Assembly: GCA_015680685.1 (NCBI GenBank)
Contig: MNCI01006881.1
Span: forward strand, 225,696-289,695
Source of the DNA: Gnetum montanum
Lineage: Eukaryota; Streptophyta; Gnetopsida; Gnetales; Gnetaceae
Length of the DNA stretch: 64,000 bases
Reading direction: 5' to 3'
A program made the translations under genes and the position numbers. The notes beneath the pieces were generated by a model that saw only the letters and a list, made by a program, of their open reading frames with translations, had not been told where the DNA came from and did not search any database. Below, one piece after another: positions 48,073 to 58,695 of this stretch (within the stretch, counting starts at the first letter, position 1; each line of letters begins with the position of its first letter).

Positions 48073-50841
48073 ATGGCCCCGAAACGCTCCCAGCAGAAGA
48101 GTCCGACCCAAGGTGGCGCCAAACAACCTAGGAGAGGACAAAGGAAAGTCCTTGCTGGACAACATAATGAATAGGAGGTGCATTCATTCAGCATCCATCA
48201 AGATGAACCTCCTACCAGACGATCCGAGCAGGCAGAAGGAGGAGTTGTTGGGCCTAAACTGGGACAACAACTCACGTTGCCCCCGGAATGTGTTTAGGCT
48301 ATCCACATGAAGTCCACAATCGCTTCAGTGATTGTGGAACTCAACTTCAAATCTTTTGCAGAGTTCGCTCCTAAGGCTATTAGGGATCACCTCAAAGGGT
48401 CTCCCTTATGGCCTGTCCTCTCTGAATAAGGTTCCTGGTACTTAGGAGAAACGTACCTATTCTAGCACAATAAGGAGCAGGGCACCATGGTAAACATTGG
48501 TGGTGTGACAGTGGATTTTTCTGCATAGGCGATTTTGGAAGTGTTAAACCTTCTGAATTCAGGCCCCCACGTTGCTCGGTTATCCACCCGATCAAACCCT
48601 GATGTGCGAAAGGATTGGCTAGAAAGGGCTTATGGCAAAGATAAAGCTTTTGGTGAGCTGACCACATAAGAGAGAGTTTATTTTAAAATTAGAACCTATC
48701 ACCTCTTCCCCACAAAAGGTTTAAAAAGAATATCAATGTACACGGCAAGAGGATGTGCAATGTTGATGGGAAAGACTAACGCTAACCTTCCCCATATATA
48801 TTTAATGGAGATCCTAAGGCGATTCGAAGAATGGAAGACAGGGAAAATGGCACTCCCTTTTCCTTGCCTTATCAGAAAACTGTGTTGTCGGGTAGGTATT
48901 CAGGGATATACAAATGATGTCCTCCGAAAGGCCCAAAATGCTTCTTACACTGAATTATTAAAGGAGCCAGCTCCAAGAAAGAGCACTGGCGAAGAGTTGG
49001 GACCAGATGAAGAAGATGAAGAACAGATGACTGGACCCCCTACAACTCAACTTGTAGGACCCAGTCAACCTCCAGCCACAGGTCCCAGCCAACAACAGGA
49101 AGTAGGACCTGGTACAAGCTAGGATCAGCCACCGCCGCAAGACTATAGACCGTCAATGAGCCATTTGAGGGCTATTGCTGAGACGGTCAGTTGGGGAAGT
49201 CGTGATGACGCCAATCTCTTCCATGTCATCGATGATGCCAACCAGCCTACGATTTCAATAGATCGCACAAGGGGTGAGTTGTCAATGCAAACAGGAGGAG
49301 GGGAAAGTAGATGGTCACAACAGATCTTTTCAAGTTCAGTTAGAGACTAGTGAAGGGGCCACTGTGATGGTCATGCAACACCAGGATGCCACGGAAGCAG
49401 CTGAGGTGGTCGCTGACCACATCAAAGAGTCTTTTAATGTACCTGTTGTGCCACCGGCAGATCTTTTAGGAGCACGGGATGCTCAAACCATTGTCAGAAC
49501 CTCAATGACTCTTGTTGAACATGAGGATGTATTGGATAGATTGCTTCAAACAAGGCAAGTTTTAATGTCCCTGTTTGATGTCCCTCAGGATGTAACCGCA
49601 ATACAGTCAAACCTCATTTCTACAAAGGGGAAACTGGTCTTATTCGAAGTAAGGGCTAAGCATGCTGAGGCTGAAGTGCAGAAATTACAAGAGCAGCTCA
49701 TCGCCTTACAAGCAGCACAGCGGGATCCCTTGCGATTGGTTCCCGCAGACCAATTAAACAATTTTAAAACTGAGCAACTAACCAAACTAATTGCAGAAAA
49801 TAAGAAGGTGGCAGAAGAAAAGGAGACGGCCACTTAGGATGCCTCTGCAGTAAAGGTGCAAACTCATGCGCATCTTAAGGCACTCAAGGCCTTGCAAGAA
49901 GAGAACAAGCAGTTGGTTGCCGATAACCTTTGGTTGACTTTTTTGGAGAAACAAAAGAATGTTCTCAATGAGCACTTTCATCGGCTATGAGAACAATTCA
50001 TTCGGGTCAACCAAGATGTAAGTCGTTTAGCCAGAGAAAATCGAACCCTCTCAATGGAGGAGGTATGCGCTATTCGACAGAAATCAGCCATCGAGATTAG
50101 TGCATGGCAAAATGAGGCTAAACGACATGAGAAGCTGAAGGAGCACTTCCGTGACTAGGTGGGGATGTATAAACAGATCCTGGAGAAGGAGATCCATATG
50201 GCCAAAGCTCAAATCAACAGCATCAGTGCCCAGCACACTGATTGGGGGGCCATATTGGACACTTATGCCTATGCCCACCAGGCGGAAATTAAGAACCGGG
50301 ACCTGCAGATCCAGTACTTAACTGAATACATGAAGTTGGCAAACCTTTGATATGCCAACCTGGCCATGTTAATAGCAGGATTCCTAAGGTCAGAGCTCGA
50401 GCAGCAGGTAGCTTCCACCCATATTAAATATGAGGCAGAATTTTCAGAACGAAAGAAGTTGGCTGAAAAACTAGATGTTGCAAATTCTGAACTCATGGTG
50501 GTAAAAGATAGCTACCAAGGACAGAAAGATATGGCAACCGACTTGGCTCGATGGCTAGTAGAACTTCACAAATACAATGACAGAGCCAGAGCCTACGAAG
50601 AGGAACGACGGGTGTTCGCGGCATGGTACGTCAAGGCTAATCAGATGTTTCTGCAACTACCCTGTCCGTGGGAAGTCTCGAATCCATCAAACATAGAGCA
50701 TCAGCATGGATGACACAAGACCCCTGGACTGAAGAGGAGAAGCTCCAAGCTATTCTTCAGTGTCATCAATCTTCAAAGCTCGGAGCACGTGACAAAGGGA
50801 AAGCACCCATGGAGGAGCCACCACCACCAGGAACTACATGA
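48073..50841 (+). pseudogene. Element A ORF2: basic N-terminus, plant-transposon-like domain, coiled coil
   Basis: About 923 codons from ATG 48073 (MAPKRSQQKSP) to TGA 50839-50841, ending MEEPPPPGTT. The N-terminus is Lys/Arg/Gln-rich, possibly a nuclear signal. Codons about 95-290 form a domain with GETYLF, VNIGGVTVDFSA, VYFKIRTYHLFP, LPFPCLIRKLC and CRVGI. This resembles the Pfam 'putative plant transposon protein' family (PF20167 from memory). A Glu/Asp then Pro/Gln linker (about 48960-49120) follows, then a long charged heptad-like region (about 49600-50640). About ten in-frame stops and two frameshifts (about 49310-49350 and 50655-50700) make it a pseudogene. C and D2 hold homologs in the same place. 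Molecular role unknown. Confidence 0.75.
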
Positions 50842-50944
50842 GTTCAACATTTTTGTAGTAGTAGCATTTTTTCTCTGTGTTGTGTCTTCCCACACTGCGG
50901 CATTAGTCTATTTTTTTTCTAGTTAATAATCCCATACCTATCAA
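50842..50944 (+). other. Element A 3' UTR lacking a clear polypurine tract
   Basis: About 100 bp, T-rich. The bases before the 3' LTR read CCCATACCTATCAA, not the GGGGGTA-type tract found in B, C and D2. In C this UTR is about 250 bp. Confidence 0.6.
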
Positions 50945-51913
50945 TGTGATATCGCATCCCTCGCGATATCGCGTACGCGATATCGCGTCCTTCCCTACGA
51001 TATCGCGTATGCGATATCGCAGTCTGCCACCATGTCTATAAATAAGAGGCAACTCTCCCTTGTTTGGGGGATCCTAGTTTTAGTGTAGCAAAGCTCTGGC
51101 AGTTTGATCCCTCCAGAGTTAGAATTTTTCCCGTGTCTACCCTCAGTGTGGTGAATGTAGTTGTACGATGTCTTTATTCGAGTGTGCTGTACTTGGACAC
51201 GCACATGACCAGAAATAAAGATTGAGATTACTTCATCATTGCAGCATTTACTTAGTTTATTTATTTGTTATTTATTTAATGTTATTTATTGCTTTCATAG
51301 TGCGGTGTGAGTACGACTTGACTACGAGCATCTAAGGGTGTGTACAGCTAGTTAAGGAATCGGTTGCTCATCGCAATTAGTTTCTCACCCTTAAACTCCT
51401 AGAAGCAGAACGAGTACGACTTGATTATGAGCATTTAAGTGTGACTGCTTGGTAGCCCAGTGGTGTAGCTAGGGGGATCTACGCTTGGTAACCTAGTGGC
51501 ATATTTGGGGTCTGCGCTTGGTAATCCCAGTGGCATACCTAGGCCTATGCTTGGTAGTCCCAGTGGTAGTCGTGCACGAAGTCCAAGATGTGTACGGTTG
51601 ATCAAGGAATCAGTTGCTCGTTGCACTTAGGCTAGATTAGATTTTCTTCCCCTTTCTCTCTTAGCTTAGCTTAGTTAATATTCTTTTCCATTGCCTTCAG
51701 GACTAGCATTAGATTAGGAAACACATCAAACACCTCATCTAGACTAAACCATACCTGACATATGCAAAAGTAGCCTACATGGGAAGACAGCGAACTGCGA
51801 CCTAAGGCTAACTATCTAGGTGCCGCAACTAGTCCATCTGCGGAGTTTGACTGGATCGTGCGTACGACGCTCGTTTCGTATGGTTGAGTGTAGGGGTACC
51901 TCACCACTCATCA
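50945..51913 (+). repeat. Element A 3' LTR
   Basis: About 969 bp, collinear with 43103-44077 from the first GATATCGCG unit on; TATA 51037-51044, AATAAA 51214-51219, tandem units from 51447, end CTCATCA at 51913. The first bases differ from the 5' LTR: TGTGATATCGC replaces TGATGAGACGCGG, so the left boundary is approximate. A perfect palindrome lies at 50962-50987. Confidence 0.87.
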
Positions 51914-51918
51914 ACTAG
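51914..51918. repeat. Target-site duplication of element A, right copy
   Basis: ACTAG, identical to 43098-43102. Confidence 0.88.
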
Positions 51919-52198
51919 CATAGAGAAGCTAGTGCACCCTTACCATGAATACTTTGTCAAAATTTCCTACATAAAATATGGGATGTTAAGGAACATATTG
52001 TGAACTTCCAAATATTTTCAAAGAAAGTTATAATGGAAATTTTCAAACATGCACCAAACCCATGGCTTATTAGGATGCAAACATAGAAGGTAGAAACTTC
52101 AACAATGCATGCAAAAATCATAAACACTAGGTGCATGAAACATATCCCAAATCCATGGCTTATAATTGACTTTCAAAATGCCACTGGATGACTCATCG
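51919..52198 (-). repeat. D2 5' LTR, part right of element A
   Basis: It continues the D LTR alignment: 'actttgtcaaaatttcctacataaaatatgggatgtta' matches 32707-32752. It ends GACTCATCG, a decayed CTCATCA, and then abuts gag sequence of D3 rather than a polypurine tract. Confidence 0.7.
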
Positions 52199-52375
52199 AG
52201 TATTCCTTCAATGTTTTTCTCCTTCCTCTAATATACAATATCATAATTGTAGTCTTTAGTTGCTTGTCATTTTTTCCATTTATCTTTTAGAGTTACAATG
52301 TTATTTAGAAGCTCTTTGATTTCAACCGTGGACATTTTATGTACCTAGCTTATCACTTACATGTATACACACTCA

Positions 52376-52380
52376 CTTAT
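52376..52380. repeat. Target-site duplication of element B, left copy
   Basis: CTTAT, identical to 59709-59713. Confidence 0.87.
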
Positions 52381-53425
52381 TGATGAGTGGCGAGGTACCC
52401 CTACACTCAACCATACAAATACGAGCATGCACGCGCGATCTGGTTGAACTCCGCAGACTAAATGCCTTAACACCAAAAGAAACACTTAGGGTTAATCGTT
52501 CGTTGTCTTCCCAGGCTTGCTTGTAGGTGTCACGGTGTATGGTTAAGCAAGTATGAGGTATATGATTTTTTTGGTACTTTCACGGTTTATCTTCTAAGCT
52601 ATGAGAGAAAAGGGTTGAGAAACTAACCTAACTCTAACTATTGTCCTAAGTCTAAATTAACTAGCGTCAGCATCTGTTCCCACTTACCGGACACACCCTG
52701 AACTATGCAACTATGGCTTACCAAACGCTAATCGTTACTGGGATCACCACACGTAATGCAAGTGCTCAAAGTGATCATACTGAGGCACCTATTTAGCTTA
52801 AGTGTGATAAGCAGCTGATTCCTTAGCTAGCTGTACACACCCGTGGGTGCTCGTAACTAAGTCGTACTTATCATACATTCTAGCCTAGCAATGAGTAGCC
52901 GATTCCTTGATTAGCCGTACACATTGGACTACCACTGGGATTACCAAGTGCAGAATCCTAGAATATGCTATTGGGTTACCAAGCAGCCAACGCTCGTAAT
53001 CAAGTCGTACTCATGCATTGCGACAAGCAGCCGATTCCTTGACTAGCCGTACACGTCCGTAGATGCTCGTAATCAAGTCATACTTGTGCACACTAGGAAA
53101 GCAGTAAATAAACAACAATGAAATAAAGCCACGTGCTGCAAGGTTTATCCAATCAAGTTCGTCTTTATTGCTGTACACAACTTGGGTTTAGGTTACAAGC
53201 TGCTCGAATAAAGAGCCGTTCACTCTAGGACTCCTACTGCAGGCACATGGGAAAAATTCTAACTCTGGAGTGATCAATCTACCAGAGCTTCGCTACTTCT
53301 AGCCAGGATTGGGAAATGAAGGGAGTGCCGCCTCTTATTTATAGATATGACGGCGGACAGTGATATTGCGTACGTGATATCGCATGGGATGTGATATCAC
53401 AGCACATGCAGGTCGCATCTCATCA
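52381..53425 (-). repeat. Element B 3' LTR
   Basis: 1045 bp, TGATGAG to CTCATCA. TATA (minus) 53336-53343, poly-A signal (TTTATT) 53164-53169. U3 keeps GATATTGCGTACGTGATATCGC and TGATATCACA units. Three 'GCTCGTAAxxAAGTCxTACT' repeats at about 52848, 52984 and 53063. Confidence 0.9.
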
Positions 53426-53437
53426 TACCCCCATGAC
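53426..53437 (-). promoter_or_regulatory. Element B polypurine tract
   Basis: In sense GTCATGGGGGTA lies directly before the LTR TGATGAG. The same 13-base plus-strand string occurs again at 54018-54030. Confidence 0.72.
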
Positions 53438-54017
53438 TGAATGAAAACTCGTCCTCGAGTTCCTTACAATGATATTAGGTAGGTATGGGATTATTAGGGG
53501 AAATGGAACTAATGGGGTGACATGTGAACGGTCTTTATTACAAGACTTGACAAAACTGGTGTTCATGACAACAAGGGTGAACACCTTATTACAATGACAT
53601 CAGGCCACATTGTGCAGCTGAGAGAAAAGAGGAGAGAGAATAGGAGAGAAGAAGAGAGAAGAGTCTTGTTTCTGCCATCACCTAGATTGCTCCTTCCGTT
53701 GTCCATCCGTAAGTGCATTATCCATTCTACTCCTTGCATAGCGGCTTCACTGCTGCTCCACTCCAAGTGTTTGATCCAGATCCATTCTGTTGTTGTATGA
53801 TGGCCATCTGCACCCACAACACAATCATATATTAGCAAGGGTAATTGAATCATTAAGTAAATCATACCTTGCTTCGGTTTAGGTTCCTTGGCTAAGTTGT
53901 GGTATAGCTGATATGGATCTGGGAAAATATGGATGATGACTACCGAAGGTGTAGGGGTTAGGAAGAAAAATGAAAAAAATCTGGGGCTTAGGATAAAAAT
54001 TGAAAAATCAGGCCCCA
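53438..54017 (-). other. Element B 3' untranslated region
   Basis: The first part aligns with element C's 3' UTR ('aggtatgggattatt', 'gtgaacacc'-like segments). It has a purine-rich stretch at 53625-53670. The frame at 53563-54018 (minus) does not resemble ORF2 and I regard it as chance. Confidence 0.6.
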
Positions 54018-55200
54018 TACCCCCATGACTAATCGCGAATCTCCGGTAGCATTACAATGGAGAACGAAAAGGAGTACGAAAGATGGGTAAAAAGGAACAA
54101 CTATGGCATCGGTGAAGGCAATGCCATGATGGAAATGAACAAAAATGTTAATTAATTGCAAAAATGTTAAGGAAAAGAAGTTAACTAATGTTCCAAATAG
54201 GAATGTCAGTGGGTCCTCCCCAAAGCAGGCTCATGCCCTTAATGCCCTGACAATCCCACATTCAAAGAGTCCGTGGGCTCTGGGAATGTCCTTTGGAACA
54301 AGAGTTAAAGTCTTAACCGTAAGAATTTACCAAAAAGAAAACAAAGCATCAACCAAAGTATATACAATGATACAACCGGCAATGAGGTGAACAATGGAGA
54401 GAAGGATGGAGAGAAGAGAAGTGGAATGGAATCCCAAGAACAAGGTGGTGTACAGCCCCTTGTGTGTTTGATGATTAATGTGACTTGGCGAATCTCATTC
54501 CAACTCTGGCTCAAACCAACCACTTCCAGTGACTTTGCATCAATGCATTTGGTTAACCCATCCACTTGGATAACAAGGATGCATCTTCAAAGAGCCACCA
54601 CCATTTCGACGAAACAACGGAGAGAAAGGAAAGCGAGAAAAACTTTACTTAGAGGGAACACTTTGGTTCCATAAATAGTGCTTGTAGCCCAAATTTTATT
54701 TTTTCTAAGGGATGTGCTTTGAATCCTCACTTTTGTTTTTTGCTTTCTTTGCTTTTTTTCTTTTTTCTTTTTTTTTTCTTTTTTTTTTGTGTTTTGTGTT
54801 TTTATGCGTGGGGACCACACCATGCAAAGACTTCTTATTTTTATTGTCTCAGCTTCTGATTATTGGGTAACATCGAAACAACAAGAAAACCCAAGAAGAA
54901 AACATCCAAGCACCCAAGTGAATGACCAACACAAAAACATCAAGTTCCCTTGAAGTCACACCCTTTGCAGTCCTTAAGGCCTTCCTTAGTTTGAGAAATG
55001 CCTAGTCACTTGTTCATTGAAGTTCTTATTAAAAGGGGAACTGTACATTTCCAAGCCAAGGGAAACCATAGACTTGATGGATGGATGGATGAAGTGATCT
55101 CATTGCCTGCCATATCAAAAGAACACACCTTAGTATCAACAATGTAACTTAAAGGTAAAAACCAAACATGAGCAATTAATGAAAAACAGTTCATCCCATC
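54018..55200 (-). other. Element B spacer
   Basis: Non-coding, related to the spacers of A (about 46500-47500) and C (9330-10990). It carries a T-rich run at 54745-54790 and runs into the assembly gap. Confidence 0.6.
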
Positions 55201-55784
55201 NNNNNNNNNNNNNNNNNNNNNNNNNNNNNNNNNNNNNNNNNNNNNNNNNNNNNNNNNNNNNNNNNNNNNNNNNNNNNNNNNNNNNNNNNNNNNNNNNNNN
55301 NNNNNNNNNNNNNNNNNNNNNNNNNNNNNNNNNNNNNNNNNNNNNNNNNNNNNNNNNNNNNNNNNNNNNNNNNNNNNNNNNNNNNNNNNNNNNNNNNNNN
55401 NNNNNNNNNNNNNNNNNNNNNNNNNNNNNNNNNNNNNNNNNNNNNNNNNNNNNNNNNNNNNNNNNNNNNNNNNNNNNNNNNNNNNNNNNNNNNNNNNNNN
55501 NNNNNNNNNNNNNNNNNNNNNNNNNNNNNNNNNNNNNNNNNNNNNNNNNNNNNNNNNNNNNNNNNNNNNNNNNNNNNNNNNNNNNNNNNNNNNNNNNNNN
55601 NNNNNNNNNNNNNNNNNNNNNNNNNNNNNNNNNNNNNNNNNNNNNNNNNNNNNNNNNNNNNNNNNNNNNNNNNNNNNNNNNNNNNNNNNNNNNNNNNNNN
55701 NNNNNNNNNNNNNNNNNNNNNNNNNNNNNNNNNNNNNNNNNNNNNNNNNNNNNNNNNNNNNNNNNNNNNNNNNNNNNNNNNNNN
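55201..55784. other. Assembly gap (584 N)
   Basis: Unknown sequence inside element B between protease and spacer, exactly where RT, RNase H and integrase should lie. If the size is right, pol is deleted. Confidence 0.99.
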
Positions 55785-56130
55785 CACTAATCCCAAGGGA
55801 ATAGTGATGGACTGGTCTGCCAGCTCTAGTTGGATGTTGCTCTTCTTAAGTTGGGGCAGGCTCTAGGCGTGATACATCTTCTGCGAAATTAAGTTGACTC
55901 TGGAACCTAAGTCAAGAAGAGCCCGATGTGGTGCATTTCCAGTGATCTGCAAATGAATAAAGGGATTCCCAGGATCAGTTAGTTTCTTAGGAAGGTGGCC
56001 TACCTTGATCTAGTCAATTACGGTATGTGTTAACATAACCGTATGCGTTACACTCCCTTGGACTGAAGGGTGCTTCGAAGCGTTAGTAGTTAGAGGCCTA
56101 TACATGGCCTCAACCGCTTGTTGTTGCGAG
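55785..56130 (-). pseudogene. pol: Element B protease region, cut by gap
   Basis: Minus-strand translation: HTVMLTHTVID, a stop, IKVGHLPKKL, then QITGNAPHRALLDLGSRVNL with the aspartic protease DLG site, then LELADQSITIPLGL at the gap edge. It matches element C at 14320-14600. Two stops are visible. Would cut the gag-pol polyprotein. Confidence 0.78.
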
Positions 56131-56234
56131 AGTCTGTCTGGGCTCTTAGTTCTGAAAAAAGGTCTCTTCTTTGTATAGTTGTCACCAAAGCTAGTACCCG
56201 GTTGGATATTTACAGCTCTCGTAGCATGACATTA

Positions 56235-58573
56235 CTACGGTTGAGGGGGAAGTTCCCCTTGCATTGTTGGAGAAGGAGGTGTTATGGGAACTACTTGAGG
56301 AAGAGGTGCGGGTGGAGTTAGAGGATGGACGGAATGTGGGATGTCTCCCGGAGGAGAAGGAGTCCTTCTGAAGTACTCCCGAGTGTGGTAGTGACGTTGT
56401 GGAGTAGTGTGATCCATAGAGTCACCTGGAGAAACCGGCTGCTGCACATAATAACCGTAAGGATCAGGCTGCCGGTAAGGGTACTGATGTGTTGGTGGTG
56501 GCATCCCCCATGACTATGGGTATTGCCGTTGCTGGTGTTGTCCAATGGACTGCAGGGTGTTCCACTTGGATAATACGTCAAGGGTTGGTGGAACTGCCTT
56601 GGGTTACCTTGTGGATAAGGTAACCTTCGGGGTGTTTGCCGTTGATTAAGTCTTGGATTTAATGCATACACCCCAGACTCCTGCAGATGTGAGATAATTG
56701 GACAACATCCCTTAGGATGGTCATAGTAGCAGACCTCACATCCACCATCATTGTCTGAATCAGAATTTTCAGCCTCATCGGAGTTAGAGATTTTTCCCTT
56801 ACCCTTGTTATGTGCAGGGTTAAAGTTTCTCCGCATGTTTTTGCCTTTATCACTACTTTGCTCATCCTTAGACTCCTCTACGATTTTCAAAACTGTTTCT
56901 ATTCGTGAGTCTAAGGAATCCCACATTTGGTCTACCTTAGCCGATACCTCCGTTGTTAACTTTTGGATCGGCACGGTTTTCCTGTTCACCAACTCTTCGA
57001 GTGGTGACTCATCCTCCTCATCACAGAATTTCACTCCCTTCTTGCGAAGGGAGGGATCGCGGTTGTATTCCTCCGCACTTTCTCTTTTACGTAGCTCACC
57101 CTCTTCTTGCGCTACTTGTTCCAACAAAACTTCAACTTCATGGGCTCTTAATTGGGAGAGTCTCCCTTGGGCGTAAGTCCCAAGAGTTCTTCTCGTTTCA
57201 TTTCGTAGCCCATCCACGAGGTGGCGAAGTTGATCCCGTTTAGCGTACCCATGGCCCGGGCAACGATGTAGCAGTGTGTAGTAACGGGCCATGGCAGCAT
57301 CCAAGGATTCATGAGCTCCTTGTTTCCAGCCTTGGATCTGCTTACGCAAGTTAGACACTCTGGAGTACGTTTGATATTTGTTGTTGAACAATTCAAGCAT
57401 CGTACTCCACCTCCTGATGGTTTCCGGTTCTAAGGACCGGTACCAGCTCTCTGCTTCTTTAATGAGTGTCCTAGGGAACAACTTGAGTTTCTGCCACTCA
57501 TTTTCTATGTTCTGCAAGGCACAGGCTTCGTGGAATGCCTGTAAATGATGCTGACGATCAACGTTGTATCCCCCTTCAAATCTTGGAATATTATTTATGT
57601 CCAAACGCTTGATCCTACTGTCCTTTAAATGCCTTGTGGGAATCCTAACTACCTCTCTAATATCAAGCATGCTTCAGGTTGCGAATAAGGGTTCATCATG
57701 ATCATCTCTTTCATGATGTCTATGATGTCTACGTGGTGGTTCCCTATTCTCCCTACGTCCTTTCCTTTGTCCTAACTCCTCTCGACCTACCTATCGAGGC
57801 ATTTCATCTCTTTTACCTTTACTCTCCGCGTTATGCTCATGGTGGCTATGTCCAGATGTGGAAGGAGAGGGTGAATGATGAGATGAAGGAGAAGAAGAAG
57901 GGGATCCATCACCATGGTGATGTTTCTTGCCTTCTCTTCAGCTGCTTCGGCCCCGATCGTTGTGACGATCAATGAGTCCGTCATTAGTGTGAGTAGTTGT
58001 TCCTGCCGTGTACAGCTGGTGCTCACGGGGGTCAGAGCCTGGAATATGTATCGTTGATCTAAGGCCCTGATGCCTAACCTCTTCACTACAGTGAGGAGGA
58101 GGAACATCATTTTCTAAGAAGCCCATCGTGAGGGGTTCCTCTTCTCCTATTTCACTAATGACATGGGGAACCTTGCCCTTCAACAGTGAATGTTGGCTCT
58201 CCTACCGTGCATCCCAAATACATTGGGCATTTGTGGGTTCATAATCCCTTGTGTCATGGTCATCCAAAACATATTCTGCGAACAACTCATGCATGCCAAT
58301 CTGTACCAAGGCATAGAAAAGCATGTTGGGAGCATAGCGATCTGGGGGTAACACATTGTTACCTTGCATGTCTCTCCACCACAGTTGCTCATCTTGATGG
58401 AAAACAAAGGTAAAATCCGGCACATACTCATCGGGATGAGTATATGTGACTTTGGATTGTTGAGGACATGGTTGATTTCGGTTATGCGTATGATCCTGAC
58501 TTTCTTTTGTATTGTCCTTAGGTGAGTTGATTTCATGAGAAGAAGCCATTTCTAATGGTGCGCTAATTGTCAC
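56235..58573 (-). pseudogene. gag: Element B gag, with stops and one frameshift
   Basis: ATG at 58573 (MASSHEINSPKD). The N-terminal domain has DFTFVFHQDEQLWWRDM and MLFYALVQIGMHELF; then a His/Ser/Arg-rich linker; then the core in one frame, 57670-56318, with LDINNIPRFEGGY, WYRSLEPETIRRWSTM, FNNKYQTYSRV and RYYTLLHRCPGHGY. The zinc-knuckle-like CEVCYYDHPKGCC is at 56702-56740. A frameshift near 56505-56540 moves the Pro-rich tail to the 56235-56504 frame. Stops lie at 58202, near 57935, and two more before 57670. It is the best preserved gag here. Confidence 0.88.
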
Positions 58574-58676
58574 CGTTATTTATGTTCTGAATTAACTAAT
58601 TAACCCTATGGTTCGTTTTAGGCTCACAATGATGTGAGTGATGTCCCTTATGTTTAATTGGTGTGAAAACACTTAG

Positions 58677-58694
58677 TCCCTGGCAACGGCACCA
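58677..58694 (-). promoter_or_regulatory. Element B primer-binding site (tRNA-Asp type)
   Basis: Plus strand TCCCTGGCAACGGCACCA, two mismatches to the tRNA-Asp 3' end. One base from the LTR. Confidence 0.85.
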
Positions 58695-58695
58695 A

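Larger units (their letters stand above)
43103..51913 (+). mobile_element. Element A: non-autonomous Tat/Athila-like LTR retrotransposon with gag and ORF2
   Basis: 8811 bp between ACTAG duplications, inserted in the U3 of the D2 5' LTR. Order: 5' LTR, tRNA-Asp primer site, gag, AT-rich spacer, LTR-like internal promoter, ORF2, 3' LTR. No protease, RT, RNase H or integrase is present, so movement would have needed pol proteins from a relative such as B's or C's lineage. The LTRs show about 20 differences over about 300 hand-aligned bases, mostly transitions, so it is younger than C. Higher CpG content than its surroundings agrees with this. Confidence 0.9.
31731..52198 (-). mobile_element. Element D2: non-autonomous unit with gag and ORF2, interrupted by A
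   Basis: Minus-strand order: 5' LTR (52198-41582, split by element A and a solo-LTR candidate), gag, a protease trace, spacer block, LTR-like internal block, ORF2, polypurine tract, 3' LTR (32974-31731). RT and integrase, present in D1 between gag/protease and spacer, are absent. Without A it is about 11.6 kb. Its 3' LTR is also the 5' LTR of D1, and its 5' LTR abuts D3's gag, so the D units form an LTR-sharing array. Confidence 0.72.

Noticed and set aside
53563-54018. 151-residue minus-strand frame in element B
   Set aside because: It lies in the 3' UTR and spacer, has no similarity to ORF2 and includes low-complexity Ser/Leu runs.
55179-55796. Long frames on both strands made almost wholly of X
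   Set aside because: They are translations of the N gap.
56751-57243. Plus-strand frames opposite element B gag
   Set aside because: Antisense shadows of the gag core.
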